Assembly: GCA_022432975.1 (NCBI GenBank)
Contig: CM039508.1
Location: 44,853,646-44,917,645 of the forward strand
DNA from: Begonia masoniana
Lineage: Eukaryota; Streptophyta; Magnoliopsida; Cucurbitales; Begoniaceae
Direction of reading: 5' to 3'
DNA length: 64,000 nt
A program made the translations under genes and the position numbers. The notes under the pieces are model-generated. The model ran no database searches. It saw only the letters and a program-made list of their open reading frames with translations, and was not told the origin of the DNA. This document shows, piece by piece, positions 52,582 through 64,000 of this stretch (positions are counted from its first letter, which is position 1; the number at the start of each line of letters is the position of its first letter).

Positions 52582-55054
52582 TACTCATTTAGAGTTTTCC
52601 TAAGTTATGGAAAGGAAAACAAGAATTGGAGGAGAAATTGGAGTGAAAACCTTAAAGTAGGAGAGGGTAGTAATTGTTGTGATTTAAGTTAATGAAAGTG
52701 AATTTAATAAATGAAAGAAAATTGAGTGAAGGGAATGGATGAGATGCTTTACACGTTGAAGAGAAAAACAGGGGGAAAGGTGAGGCCATTTTATAAAATT
52801 AAAAAGCTAGGTGGAAAAATTCAAAAGAGAAAAGAAATGTTAGGTTAAATTAGAAGTCTTCTTCTTATTCCTCACTACCTCCACGATTCCAGCCACTATT
52901 GAAGCTTCTCTCCTCCTTCTCTTCATCAATTTTTCAAGGATTTAAGGTAAGCATTAGTGGGGTTTTGTTAGTAATGCAATTAGGTGATGATTTTTGGTGT
53001 TTTAGGTGTGTTTTGAGTGGAATTGGTTAGGGTTTGGAAAACCCTAATGGAGAGGTCCGATTTTTCTCTTCTAGTTGTTGGTTCTCTTCCTATATTTAGT
53101 AGGTTAAACCTTAGACAGGTTGTTAGAAATGATTTTTAGGGAGAGATTTGAGTTTTGGTATGAGTTATAGAAAAACCGGATTTTTGGAGTAAGGATACCG
53201 GTTCTGTTTTTGGAGTTTCGAGTTGGCCAAGTGGTTTGGTTGCTTAATTTTATTAGTTCAATGGATAGTAGACGTGTAGAGGTTTACGGAATGGGGTGGC
53301 ACGTCAAAATCAGTTGAAAAACGAATAAGTTATAGCCGTTTGAAGTTGGACGCTAAAAATTGTGGAGAAAATCGGGTTTTAGGGTTTAAACTCTAAGTGG
53401 TTCAAATTGTTGTTAGTTTTTGTTAGTTTTGGTTAGGAAATTTCCTTAGAATTTCTTAGGTTGATACTAAGTGAGTTTTCTCTATTGAATAGGTTGACGA
53501 GGGAATAATTTAGCTGGACGAAGTGAACGAATACATGCAGAGCAATCAGGTAAGTAGTGGTTTGCCATCGTTTTGCTTTCGGGCCTACACCATGGAACGG
53601 TAGGGTAATGATTGTTTGTTTCACGTTGTGTGGTGTTGCATATTCTTTTAACATGCATCATGGTTTTAAATTACACAAAATACGAGTTTTTTTACATTGT
53701 TTTTGTGAGAGTGAAATGTAATCATATAAAAAGAATTACAAACTTAGTCTTGATTAGAGTTACCCTGTCGGGAATAAGTGCTGGAGTGTAGCACCCCGAG
53801 GGGACCTCTATGAAAAATGCCAGGCTAAAATACGTAATGGTCATGAGTATGAACTCCTAGACGGTTATAGGGTTCTACGATCGACGTGGAGGGAGATTTT
53901 GTATATCCATCCTAGACGGTCCTGGGATGATTGCTATCTGGTCTTGCTCTGGTGGTTCTGAGTGTGGCCGTCCTAGACAGTTATAGGGTGTGAGCCTACT
54001 CGATCCACACGGCTTATGAAATGATTAAAGCAACGAACGTGAAACGAGCATAACTGAGTGTTAGAAATTGCATGTGATAGGATTGGTTGCATTGTGTTTT
54101 GCTGCATTCGTTATTTCTTACTTACTAAGAATTAGGCTTACTTTTTGTGTTCTATGGTGTAGGTGATGACTTCTATTCAGGTGATCTGGATGAGGGAGCT
54201 CAGGATTAGGCAGCAATCGATGGCGCACGGGGCAAGCCGGTGTGTACATTTGTCGGGGCGATTCAGCCATAGTTTTTCGAGGGGTGGGAAGTCGGTATTT
54301 TGGGATGTTATATAGCTTTCTAACTATTTGGAATGTGTGAAATATTTGGTTGTTTTGCTGAATATGATGTATGTGAATAGTAGTGGTTTTACAACTGTTT
54401 GAATTTCAGGTTTATGGTTTGAAAGAAATTCAGTCGTTATGCCGCTCGTTTTTGTCGTATTGCAAACAACATAGGGTTCACTTGTTTCTACGTTTTCGAT
54501 AATGTTTTGGAGTCAGTTTTCCAAGATTTTTACGTGTCGCAAAGCCGAGGATGTTAGGATTGCTTGGTAAAAATTTTGGGTGATTTGAATGTGTGTGGCT
54601 TAAAGAAAAATCGAGAAAAGTGAGTGGAAGTCACTGGTGGCCGAGGCAGGGGCGCGCAGGGCGCTGCAGGAGCGGGCGCACGCTGCGCCCAGTGCCGATC
54701 GATCGGCGGGCAGCACCGATCGATCGGCAGCGTTCCCTATAGCTGGATCGCGCACCCGAGAGAGTGCCGATCGATCGCCGCCTACCAGTGATCGATCGGC
54801 ACACGCGTGCACAGGGTAGCGCGCGCGAGGCGCTTAACCGAGCCATTTTGGTTTTTTTCTTACTTCCAAAATGTTTTAACCCGATATTTTCCGGCACATT
54901 TTTCATGTATTTTGGTCACGTTTTCTAACCATTGTCGAGGGTCCGAAAAACCTGAAAAATTGATTTTATCAAAAATTATTTTAAAATTCGTTTTAAATGC
55001 GGGATTTGTTAGCAAAGTAGCGCACCGAGCCGAGGCGGGTTCGGAGGCGTTACA
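52516..55054 (+). repeat. Tk3 3' LTR (2539 bp)
   Basis: Starts tgtaacacccgag after a weakened purine tract (aatgagagtggat), ends ggcgttaca. The donor-like atcaggtaagtagtgg is at 53545-53560 and acceptor-like tatggtgtaggtgatg at 54153-54168, 613 bp apart as in the 5' LTR. Palindromes lie at 54694, 54715, 54767 and about 54787. Moderate divergence from the 5' LTR fits an older insertion than Tk1. Confidence 0.92.
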
Positions 55055-55059
55055 GTCGC

Positions 55060-55590
55060 GAATTAAATAAAGATTTTATTTTTAAGTTTGTAATTAAAAC
55101 GATCTCAACCGTTGATCGGAGTGACGTGGATTTTAATTCAGAATTAGATTACAGAGGCCTGGAGGTAATAGAAGGGACTATCATTCAAATCAGGGAGACA
55201 GAGACTAGAACGGATCGAGAGCATCGGGAAAAGATATTTCGGATCGACAACCATAGTTTGTCTTTCTCTTCTTCTTCTGAACAATGAACATCTTTATCAT
55301 TCTCGTTGTTTCTTTTTATTCTAGCATGAACTGATTTTCTTTTCTAGGGCTACGATGTAGCCGGATTATGAATATTGAGTATTTCTTTTAATGCAAATTA
55401 TTAATTCTCTATTTCAATATTGTGTTAAGTAATTTATTTTGTTCTTAATGCTTGCGATTGTCTGATCAACAATAGTATGTTCATATGATTGTTTTGAGAC
55501 CGAGAGGTAAAAAATAATCATGCAATGAATAATTTACCATTAAAATGATGTTAGACTAGAGATAGATAATGCGTTTATGTGGTAGTTTAA
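55060..55590 (+). repeat. LTR X2, second part, truncated
   Basis: Continues X2 after Tk3 and matches X1 from about 25660 to 26160 (words such as gatcgacaacc, agggctacgatgtagccg and gttagactagagatag). It stops at gtagtttaa, where the duplicated block begins; the shared word tttaa marks the junction. The final third of the LTR is absent. Confidence 0.82.
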
Positions 55591-56519
55591 ACATTGACAA
55601 AACAAGGCCAAAAAACAGCGCTACTAGAGGAAGAAATATGCATCTAATTTTTTTCTCTAATTGTTTATCTTTATATTACATGAAAGCTATGCATTTGTAG
55701 GATTCTATTATTTTTTGTTGAACTATACTATTCTATGATGTGATGGAACAATATTTTTTTGGTTTAAAGAAGCTTCAACGTTTTGTTGCTCTAGTAGCAC
55801 ATTCTTTTATTAGGTAGGATATGAACCATCATGCATATTGACAACTGAACCAACATAAGTGAAAAAAAGAAAGTATTACGAAAACTTTAGCATGCAACTT
55901 CTTTGAAGATGGTTTAATATGCTAATATATTGTAAACTTTCGTATCACAGATTATGGCTCCCAAATGCATTCCCATAACAACATAAAGCTTATTGTCGAC
56001 TATTCAAACTCCCAATCTAGACAAATTTATTGAGCAACTCTGCTAGAGTGGATCGCCGTCAAAATAATTCAATGCTGAGCAGATTTCATTTCTAGCGAAT
56101 TACCTAAACCAAGCATCGTCATTATGGCATTTATTTATTGTTGCTCATTTACTACTAGGCACTCACTTCTCACACTAGTGATGTGAACAATGAGTGAGCT
56201 ATTTTGCTTTATGCTCTTCACAAGGGGATGGCAATTGACGTTCAAAACATGATAAGTGGAGAAGTAGTCCATTGTGCTTACTACTTTTAATTTGGGGCTT
56301 CATTTTCCAACATTAATTACTAAATTGTTCTCTCAAGCCAAACTTCCCCATGAGCACAAAGATGAAAGGACCGAATTAAACCGAAAAAAATCAAAAAAAT
56401 TCGAAGCAAACCATAGAAAACTGAAAAAACAAGACCCTAAATCGAAGAAACCAAGCTCAAAACCGAAGAAAACCGAAAACAACATAAACACTCAAAACCA
56501 AACCAAGAACCAAGGTTTG
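55586..56519. repeat. Duplicated block, copy 2
   Basis: About 934 bp matching 29070-29982. It begins at tttaaacattga directly after truncated LTR X2 and ends at gtttg, where Tk4 is inserted; in copy 1 the sequence continues past this point. An additional ccgaag-type unit accounts for the length difference. The open frame over 56274-56609 spans the block and the Tk4 LTR and is not a gene. Confidence 0.85.
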
Positions 56520-58075
56520 TGTAACACCCGGAAGAAATTTTTTAAAACGTATGTAGCCCTAGTTAGGGTGTGTCTTGAGTGTTTAACAATTATCCTAGCG
56601 TTCTCCTAAGGTATGAAGGGAAGTGAATTTGGAGTTGAAGCTAAAAACTAAAGTATATAAAATGTGGTTGAAAAGTCAAAAGTTGAATGAACCAATAGGA
56701 AGAAGTGATGGAATGGGAATGGAAATCACGTTGGATTTAAAAGAGAAAAAGTGAGGGTTGATTTGGAATTTTTAAAAAATGTTGTGGATAATTTAAAAGA
56801 AGAAAATTGGTTAGGTTAAATGGTAATTGTTTCTTCTTTTTCATTCATCTTCCAAGTTTTCTTTCTCTCCTCCATAGCCGATCTCTCTTCCTCCATTTCC
56901 ATCAAGTTTTCTCAAACTTTAAGGTACAAAATTATGTGGGTTTTGAATTTTATACAACTTAGTGATGGTTTTAGGTGTGTTTAGGGTGTTTTGGTTGAAT
57001 TTGATGAGGGTTTGGAAAACCCTAACCACGAAGTCTAAAATTTCTCTTATAATTGCTTGTTTTCTTTCCAAATTTTATGGTTTAGATGTTAGATGGATTG
57101 GTTTAGGTGATTCTTAGAGTTAGATTAAAGTTTTGGTGAAAGTTATACAAAAATCAATTTTGTGATTATTGTGCACCGAGTCTGTTTCTGGGGTTTCTAA
57201 TCGGTCATGGTGTTTGGATAGTTAATTTGAGTGTTGCAATGGATAGTAGACGTGTGGAGGTTTACGGATTGGGGTGGCACGTCCAAATCCGTTGAAAAAC
57301 GAATAAGTTATGGCCGTTTGAAGTTGGACACCAAAACTTATGGATAAAACTCGGTTTTAGGGCTTAGAGTGTGAATTGTCTTAATTTTTGTTTAGTTTTG
57401 GTTAGAAAATCCCTTGGAATTGATTAGTGGCTTTCTAAGTTGTTTCCTTATATTTGTTAGGTTGTCGAGCGAATAGTTTAGCTGGACGAAGTGAACACTC
57501 AAGTGTCGAGCAATCAGGTAAGTAGTGGTTTGAAATCATTTTTCCTTCGGGTCTACACCATGGAACGGTAGGGTTAATGGTTGTTTGTTTTGCGTTGTGT
57601 TGTGTTGCATATTTTTTTAACTTGCATCTTGGTTTTAAATTACGCAAAATACGAGTTTTCTTGCATGGTTTGAATTGCGAGCGTGAAAGGTAATCAGATA
57701 AAAGGAATTGCAAAAGTAGTCTTGATTAGAGTGCTTTGTCGGGAACAAGTGCTGATCGATCGAGGAGCGACCCGAGAGGTCGCCGATCGATCAGCTTGAG
57801 CACCGATCGATCGGCACCTCGCGCGCGCGCAAGGTGGCTCGCGCGGCGCCTAACCGAGCCAACTTGATATTTTTTTTTTAATTTTTTATTTTCAAATATA
57901 TTTTAACCCGACCTTTTTCGAGATGTTTTGCACGTATTTTAGGCACATTTTCCAACCATTTTCGAGGGTTTGAAAAACCCAAAAATCGAGTCAAAATTTT
58001 ATCGAAAATTATTTTAAACATGGGATTAGTGAGCAAAGTAGCGTACCGAGCCGGGGTGAGTTCGGGGGCGTTACA
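56520..58075 (+). repeat. Tk4 5' LTR (1556 bp, internally deleted)
   Basis: Starts tgtaacacccgg and ends gggggcgttaca. Compared with the Tk3 LTR it lacks about 950 bp: it follows Tk3 up to cgggaacaagtgctg (about 57750) and then jumps to the palindrome zone. The donor-like atcaggtaagtagtgg (57514-57529) is kept, but the acceptor-like module is within the deletion. Palindromes remain at about 57751, 57782 and 57802. Confidence 0.9.
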
Positions 58076-58078
58076 AGT

Positions 58079-58090
58079 TGGTATCAGTGC
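58079..58090 (+). other. Primer-binding site of Tk4
   Basis: tggtatcagtgc, one mismatch from the tggtatcagagc found in Tk3. Confidence 0.85.
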
Positions 58091-58233
58091 AAAAGTGGTC
58101 AGGTCGTTCAAAGGATTACCCGACAATGCCGACAGTCATGCAACGTGTTTCACCGACTGTAAGTATTTCTTTCCTTTAGTTAGTTTATCTATCTAAGATT
58201 AGATTGTTTTTAACCCTGTACAGGAATAGAAAA

Positions 58234-61200
58234 ATGCCGAGACCTCCTAGACAACCCAGAGGAGAACAGCCGAGAGAGCAACCTGAGAATCCTAATAGGC
58301 AACTCCAGGATTTACTTAATATACAATCTCAATTGCTGGGAGTGTTCATGAACCAAGGTATGCCAGAAAACCTTGGAGCGGGGTCCAGCACAGGAGTGGG
58401 TTCTAGCGGGGAAAGATTTAGAAGATTAAAACCTCCAGCGTTTGAAGGCAGTTTGACAGATCCTACAGCCGTGGAAAGGTGGATTTACACAATAGAGAAC
58501 ATGTTTAAGCTCGCTGACGTGGAGGAGAAAAATAAAGTAAAGTGTGCCATTTTTCACCTGACTAATGATGCGCAGAGTTGGTGGGAGGCGGTAGAGGCGA
58601 CTACCGGTCCTCAAGGTATCACCTGGAAAGAGTTTAAGGATCTGTTTTTTGATAAATATTACAACCAGACAGTCCAAGCTGCAAAGAGAATGGAATTTTT
58701 GGGATTGAAGCAAACAAGATCGGTAGGAGAATATATTCAACAGTTTGAATCATTGTCCGGGTTTGCCAGCCACATAGTTAGCCGGGAAGAAGATAAGGTA
58801 TTTAAGTTTGTTCAGGGCCTGAAACCAGAAATATATATGTTGGTGAAAACCTTCGGGATTGATGGAGTGTCGTTCAATAGAGTGGTGGCTAAAGCTTTAG
58901 AGGTGGAGGAGGCTGCTGGCAAATTTATTAAACCTACTGAAGCCCCGAAGAGGATGTTTAAGGATATTACAGACCAGTTTAGTAGAGGTGGATCGTCTTC
59001 TCAGTCTCAGGGCCCCAAGCGGCCGGGAGGAAATTTAAATGATCAGCGAGGAGGCAAGAAGCCGCAACAACAACAGAAGAAAAGGTTTCTGCAGTATCCA
59101 AAGTGCTTGAAGTCCCATCCTGAAGAGTGTGGGCAATATGATGGTACATGTTACAACTGTTTTGAAGCTTGTCATGTTTCCCGTGATTGTCCAAAGCCGA
59201 AAGTCACCCGATGCTTTAAATGCAACAAGCCCGGTCATGTAGCTACCAATTGCCCCACAGTAAAGAAAGGTCCAGTCAAAACTATGCCCAGAATCTTCGC
59301 TATGATAGAGCCTGATGGTGAAGATCGTTCCGCCGTGATTTTAAGTACTGTGTTTGTTAATTCAGTGCCTGCATTTTTGTTGATAGACTCAGGTGCATCG
59401 CATTCATTCGTAGCAACAACTTTTGTGGTGAAAGTAAATATGGAAGTGCATCCGGCTGGATGTTTTTATGATGTGAAATTACCTTCTAGTGAGTGCCTAC
59501 ATTCAGATCAGATGGTGCTAATTAGTTTGATATCGATTGGAAGAAAGACATTGCCTGTTGATTTGATTGTGATGGGGATAACCGGGTATGATGTGATACT
59601 CGGTATGGACTGGTTATTTCGACATCATGCGACGATTGACTGCAGAGCCGGGACTGTCAATTTCTATCCTCCGAATGGTGAGAAGCTTTCACTACAGTCT
59701 TTGAGGAGTGTGCAGAAGCTTTCCGTTATGGCGCCAATGGATGCTCGAGGGTCTATTATGGGTGAGTTCGTCTGTTTTCTTGCAGCTATAGTAGATTCCC
59801 AGTCTTTGGAAGAAGTTAAACCTCAGGATGTATTAGTTGTTCGTGAGTTTTTTGAGGTGTTTCTGGATGATTTGCTTGGTCTACCGCCGGACCGAGAAAT
59901 CGAGTTTGCAATTGACACATATCCTGGAGCTGAACCTGTGTCGAAGAACCTTTACAGGTTGGCTCCTCCTGAATTGAAAGAATTGAAGAAGCAACTGGAA
60001 GAATTAGTCGATAAGAGGTTTATACACCTTAGTTTTTTGCCGTGGGGAGCGCCCGTGTTGTTTGTAAAGAAGAAGGATGGGTCGCTTCGAATGTGCATTG
60101 ATTACCGGGAGTTAAACAAGCTAACCATTAAGAACAAGTATCTGTTGCCAAGAATTGATGACTTGTTCGATCAACTCCAAGGAGCTCATATTTTCTCTAA
60201 GATCGATCTAAGATCGGGGTATTACCAGTTGAAGGTCAGATAGCAAGATATCCCAAAGACGGCTTTCCGGACGTGGTATGGACATTATGAGTTTCTGGTT
60301 ATGTCGTTCGGATTGACGAATGCTCCAGCGATGTTCATGGATTTGATGAATCGGGTGTTTCGGGAGTACCTCGATAAATTTGTGATTGTGTTTATCGATG
60401 ATATTCTGGTTTATTCCCGTGATGAAGAGGAGCACAAGGAGCATTTAAGAATTGTTCTGGAGACTTTGAAGCGGCATCAGCTGTATGCAAAATTTTCAAA
60501 GTGTGAGTTTTGTCTGACTAAGGTACATTTCTTGGGGCATGTTATTTCCAGCGGTAGAATATCGGTGGATCCAGCCATGATTCAGTCGATTAATGATTGG
60601 CCTCAGCCAAAAAATGTTAGTGAGATTCAGAGTTTTCTGCGGTTGGTTGGCTATTACAGAAAGTTTATTGAGGGCTTTTCGAGGATAGCAGCACCCTTGA
60701 CTCGGCTAACCAGAAAAGATGTTGTCTGATGACCGGACGGAGTTCAGCTACTCAGAGGATGGTATACTGAAGTTTCGTAATCGATGATATGTTCTAAGCA
60801 ATGAGCAACTTCGGAAGGAGATTTTAGCTGAAGCTCATTCTTCGAGGTTTTCTGTTCACCCTGGTAGCACGAAGATGTATAAAGACCTCAAGCAACATTA
60901 TTGGTGGCCTAGCATGAAGAAACCTATAGCGGAGTACGTGGAAACATGCTTGGTCTGTCAGCAAGTGAAAGCAGAACATCAGAGATCTGCTGGAAAGTTA
61001 CAGCCACTGCCGGTTCCTGAGTGGAAGTGGGACCAAATTTCTATGGACTTCGTGGTTAGATTGCCTAGAACGACGAGAGGATTTGACGGTATATGGGTGA
61101 TTGTGGATCGCTTGACCAAATCAGCCTATTTTCTGCCAATAAAGATGACGTATAGTATGGATCAGTTTACTGAACTCTACATTCAGGAGATTCTGAGATT

Positions 61201-62060
61201 GCACGGTATGCCAATTTCGATTGTATCAGACAGGGACCCGAGGTTCACATCGAAGTTTTGGAAGAGTCTGCATAAGGCAATGGGGACTCGGTTGAACTTC
61301 AGTACTACTTTTCATCCTCAGACGGACAGACAATCTGAGCGGACCATTCAGATTCTTGAGGATATACTTCATGCTTGTGTACTGGAGTTTCAGGGTTCTT
61401 AGAGCAGATATTTGCCTTTGGTGGAGTTCTCGTATAATAACAATTATCAGGACACTATTGGTATGGCTCCATACAAGGCTTTATATGGAAGAAAATGCAG
61501 ATCACCACTTTATTAGGACGAAGTCAGAAAAGTCAGCCTGATTGGACCTGAGATTGTACAGCAAACAACGGATAAGATCAAATTTATTCGGCAACGCATT
61601 TTGACAGCTCAAAGTCGCCAGAAGAGCTATGCCGATGGAAGGAGGCGCGAGCTAGAATTTGAAGTTGGAGATGAGGTCTTCCTGAAAATTTCGCCGTTTA
61701 AGGGTGTGATGAGGTTCGGGAAGAAAGGCAAGTTGAATCCGAGGTATGTTGGTCCGTTTCTAATCACGAAGAGAATAGGAAAGACAACATATCAGTTGGA
61801 GCTGCCTACTTCGATGGAAGGAGTGCACAATGTTTTTCACGTATCGATGTTACGGAAGTGTCTAAGGGGTCCATCGCATGTTGTGGTGCAACAAGACATT
61901 GAGGTGCAGCCTACGCTGTCCTATGAGGAGAAACCGGTGGATATTTTGGATTATGCAGTGAAGAAGTTGCGCAACAAGGATATTCCATTGGTGAAGGTGT
62001 TGTGGCGTAACCACAACGTTGAGGAGACGACAGCAGGATATGATAGAGCGATATCCTGAG
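58234..62060 (+). pseudogene. Tk4 gag-pol lacking RNase H
   Basis: Open from the ATG at 58234 to TAG at 60241: gag, two zinc knuckles ([14 protein letters not shown] and [14 protein letters not shown]), protease [10 protein letters not shown] and the first half of RT. RT continues at 60244-60729 with FIDDIL. At about 60720 the sequence jumps from the end of RT to the linker before the integrase: compared with Tk3 about 650 bp, the whole RNase H, are gone. Integrase follows (60830-61700) with stops at 60787, 61400 and 61515. The chromodomain (about 61940-62030) is cut by a small deletion after NVEET that shifts the frame. It cannot produce a working polymerase. Confidence 0.9.
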
Positions 62061-62111
62061 CTTTTCAGGTACGCAAATTTTGAAGACAAAATTTTTGTAA
62101 GGAGGGTGGAT

Positions 62112-63028
62112 TGTAACACCGGAAAGAAATTTCTTAAAATGTACGTAGCCCTAGTTAGGGTGTGTCTTGAGGGTTTAACAATTTTCCTAGCATTCTCCTA
62201 AGGTATGAAGGGAAGTGAATTTGGAGTTAAAGCTAAAAACTAAAGTATGTAAAATGTGGTTGAATAGTCAAAAGTTGAATGAACTAATAGGAAGAAGTGA
62301 ATAAGTGATGGAATGGGAATGGAAATCACGTTGGATTTAAAAGAGAAAAAGTGAGTGTTGATTTGGAATTTTTAAAAAATGTTGTGGGATAATTTAAAAG
62401 AAGAAAATTGGTTAGGTTAAATGGTAATTGTTTTTTCTTTTTCATTCATCTTCCACGTTTTCTTTCTCTCCTCCATAGCTGATCTCTCTTCCTCCATTTC
62501 CATCAAGGTTTCTCCAGCTTTAAGGTACAAAATTATTTGGGATTTGAGTTTGATACAACTTAGTGATGGTTTTAGGTGTTTTTAGGGTGTTTTGGTTAAA
62601 TTTGATGAGGGTTTGGAAAACCCTATCCATGAAGTCCAAAATTTCTCTTATAATTGCTTGTTTTCTTTCCAAATTTTATGGTTTAGATTTTAGATGGATT
62701 GGTTTTGGTGATTCTTAGAGTTAGATTAAAGTTTTGGTGAAAGTTATATAAAAATCGATTTTGTGATTATTGTGCACCGAGTCTGTTTCTGGGGTTTCTG
62801 ATCAGTCATGAGGTTTGGATGGTTAAATTGAGTGTTTCAATGGATAGTAGACGTATGGAGGTTTACGGATTGGGATGGCACGTCTAAATCCGTTGAAAAA
62901 CGAATAAGTTATGGCCGTTTGAAGTTGGACACCAAAACTTGTGGATAAAACCGGGTTTTAGGTCTTAGAGTGTGAATTGTCTTAATTGTTATTTAGTTTT
63001 GGTTAGAAAATCCCTTGGAATTGATTAG
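62112..63028 (+). repeat. Tk4 3' LTR, first 917 bp
   Basis: Starts tgtaacaccgga after the purine tract aaggagggtggat (62099-62111), and follows the 5' LTR closely up to ttgattag, equivalent to about 57428 in the 5' LTR. There it is interrupted by Tk5. If Tk5 has a usual 5-bp target duplication it should be attag (63024-63028), to be sought outside the window. Confidence 0.88.
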
Positions 63029-64000
63029 TGTAACACCCGGCTTTACGGGACTTTAAAAATCTCTCTATGTGATGGCAATTGCATAAATATAAGGAATTTA
63101 GCCCGTCTTACGAACGGAGAGTTTTATTAGAGTCCCAGAAGTAAATCGAAATTATTGGTGAAATAAGGATATTTGAAGAAACCGAATCGATGATTAGATA
63201 ATGAAATAAAAGGATATTAAGCTTAAAGGGCGAAATAGTAATTTTGCATGTCAAAATCCATTAAAATAACACAACCCCTCTTTCTTCCTCCCAGCACTTA
63301 ACGAAAAATCGCAGAACACCCTCTCTTGCGATTTTTCTTCCCCTCCTACGATTCTCCATGTTCCGGCCGATCCTCCTTCGATCAACGGTAATTTCTTCAC
63401 GTTTCCTTCTCCGAACAACGTCCTAGGTACGAATCTATAGTTTTAGAGTCTTAGTTCTCGATTTCTAGACGTTTGAACGATTAGGGTTTCATGGGATTTT
63501 CGTAAAAATAGTTGGGTTTTGTTAGTAATGGTTAGTTATTGTGGTATTTGCGATTATTGAATGAAATATTGGGTGTATTCGGTGTTTCGGATGAAAACTG
63601 GGTAAATAGAGCTTGGAAAACTCCATTAATGGAGGTTTGCTATTTGTGAGCGTAAACTGTTCGATGAAATGCCCGAGAGAGGTTTATGAGAATTTTAAGA
63701 AATTTCCTTTAGTTAGGAGTTTCGTTTGGGCTTTAGAACAGTTTATTTGGATTTAGCATTACTGACCCAATTGTGAAATGTCTTAGGTAACACAGCTCAA
63801 AACGAGGTACTCGACTCGCTAAAGACATCAGGTAAGTTCTCGTGACTTACTGTGGCCGATTGGCCTACACCATATGTCAAGTTTTGTCTCTCAAGGATTG
63901 TTGGTGATTGTTGGAGCCTTGTGTATTTAATTGTTTTGGTCGGGTAGTTTAAGTTTGGTTGTCTTATAGGTTAAGTATTGTGAGATTTTGATGGTATACT
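63029..64000 (+). repeat. Tk5: start of a further Tekay-like LTR, truncated by the window
   Basis: Starts tgtaacacccggctttacgg inside the Tk4 3' LTR. At 63828-63842 it has catcaggtaagttct followed by gattggcctacaccata, the same donor-like module as in the other Tekay LTRs, although the rest of its sequence differs from Tk1 to Tk4. It also contains a CT-rich zone at 63280-63420. The window ends before the LTR does, so I cannot tell whether it is solo or part of an element. Confidence 0.75.

Larger units (their letters stand above)
45251..55054 (+). mobile_element. Tekay-type retrotransposon Tk3, full length but heavily mutated
   Basis: About 9.8 kb with LTRs starting TGTAACACCCGAG and ending GGCGTTACA. 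The flanks are gttgc (45246-45250) and gtcgc (55055-55059), a 5-bp duplication with one later change. It is inserted in LTR X2, six bases after a palindrome copy. It has a primer-binding site, gag-pol with chromodomain, and a degraded purine tract. The polyprotein has more than ten stops and frameshifts, so it is an older copy than Tk1. Confidence 0.92.
56520..63028 (+). mobile_element. Tekay-type retrotransposon Tk4, close relative of Tk3, interrupted at the right
   Basis: Same family as Tk3 by LTR ends, leader and protein. It is inserted in copy 2 of the duplicated block after gtttg (56515-56519). The 5' LTR has lost about 950 bp, and the pol gene has lost its RNase H. Its 3' LTR is intact up to 63028, where another LTR (Tk5) begins; the rest lies outside the window, so the far target duplication cannot be checked. 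Confidence 0.88.

Overview
This is a repeat-dense nuclear window from a flowering plant, most likely a dicot. The evidence is a five-exon CYP72A-type cytochrome P450 gene with plant-style introns, surrounded by plant LTR retrotransposons (Ty3/Gypsy Tekay chromoviruses, Tork/Tnt1-like Copia, a Tat/Athila-like Gypsy), a Mutator-like element, a hAT remnant and a Cassandra-like TRIM. I see no bacterial genes, tRNA genes, genuine rRNA genes or CRISPR array. The only host gene I can support is the P450 (31242-38783). Everything else that codes is transposon-derived and almost all of it is broken.

Layout. 1-1180: AT-rich sequence without a gene, with one MITE-like inverted repeat. 1240-28320: the remains of one Copia element on the minus strand (its 5' LTR is at 28036-28320), split by five later insertions: Tekay element Tk1 (1893-11297, TSD tcaag), solo LTR S1 (11411-13636, TSD aagta), solo LTR S2 (14017-15900, TSD ctttc), 5'-truncated Tekay element Tk2 (17671-24632) and solo LTR X1 (25157-26585, TSD gtgtc). 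The Copia itself sits against a hAT transposase remnant (28321-28880). 29070-29982 is a block duplicated at 55586-56519.

31242-38783: the P450 gene. Its intron 2 is 5.1 kb because it holds a Mutator-like element (about 31906-36574) with ~0.6-kb terminal inverted repeats, a decayed transposase and a second, convergent, decayed ORF. The P450 exons still join to a 524-codon frame with all signature motifs, so the insertion is intronic and need not have killed the gene. 40684-41369 is a TRIM whose LTR carries a 5S-rRNA-like segment.

41421-63028: a decayed Tat/Athila-like element (internal part 41421-44796, 3' LTR X2 from 44797) invaded by Tekay element Tk3 (45251-55054), then the duplicated block, then Tekay element Tk4 (56520 onward), whose 3' LTR is in turn interrupted at 63029 by another LTR (Tk5) that runs off the window.

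The most unusual signals are in the LTRs. (1) Arrays of paired GCCGATCGATCGGC-type palindromes, centre to centre 20-22 bp, occur both in the X LTRs and in the unrelated Tk3/Tk4 LTRs. (2) A 45-bp minisatellite in the Tk1 LTRs has grown from about 4 to about 14 units between the two LTRs of one element. (3) A splice-donor/acceptor-like module (AGGTAAGT ... GGCCTACA ... TGTAGGTGA) is conserved in the LTRs of Tekay families whose sequences otherwise differ. These are sequence observations; their functions are inference.
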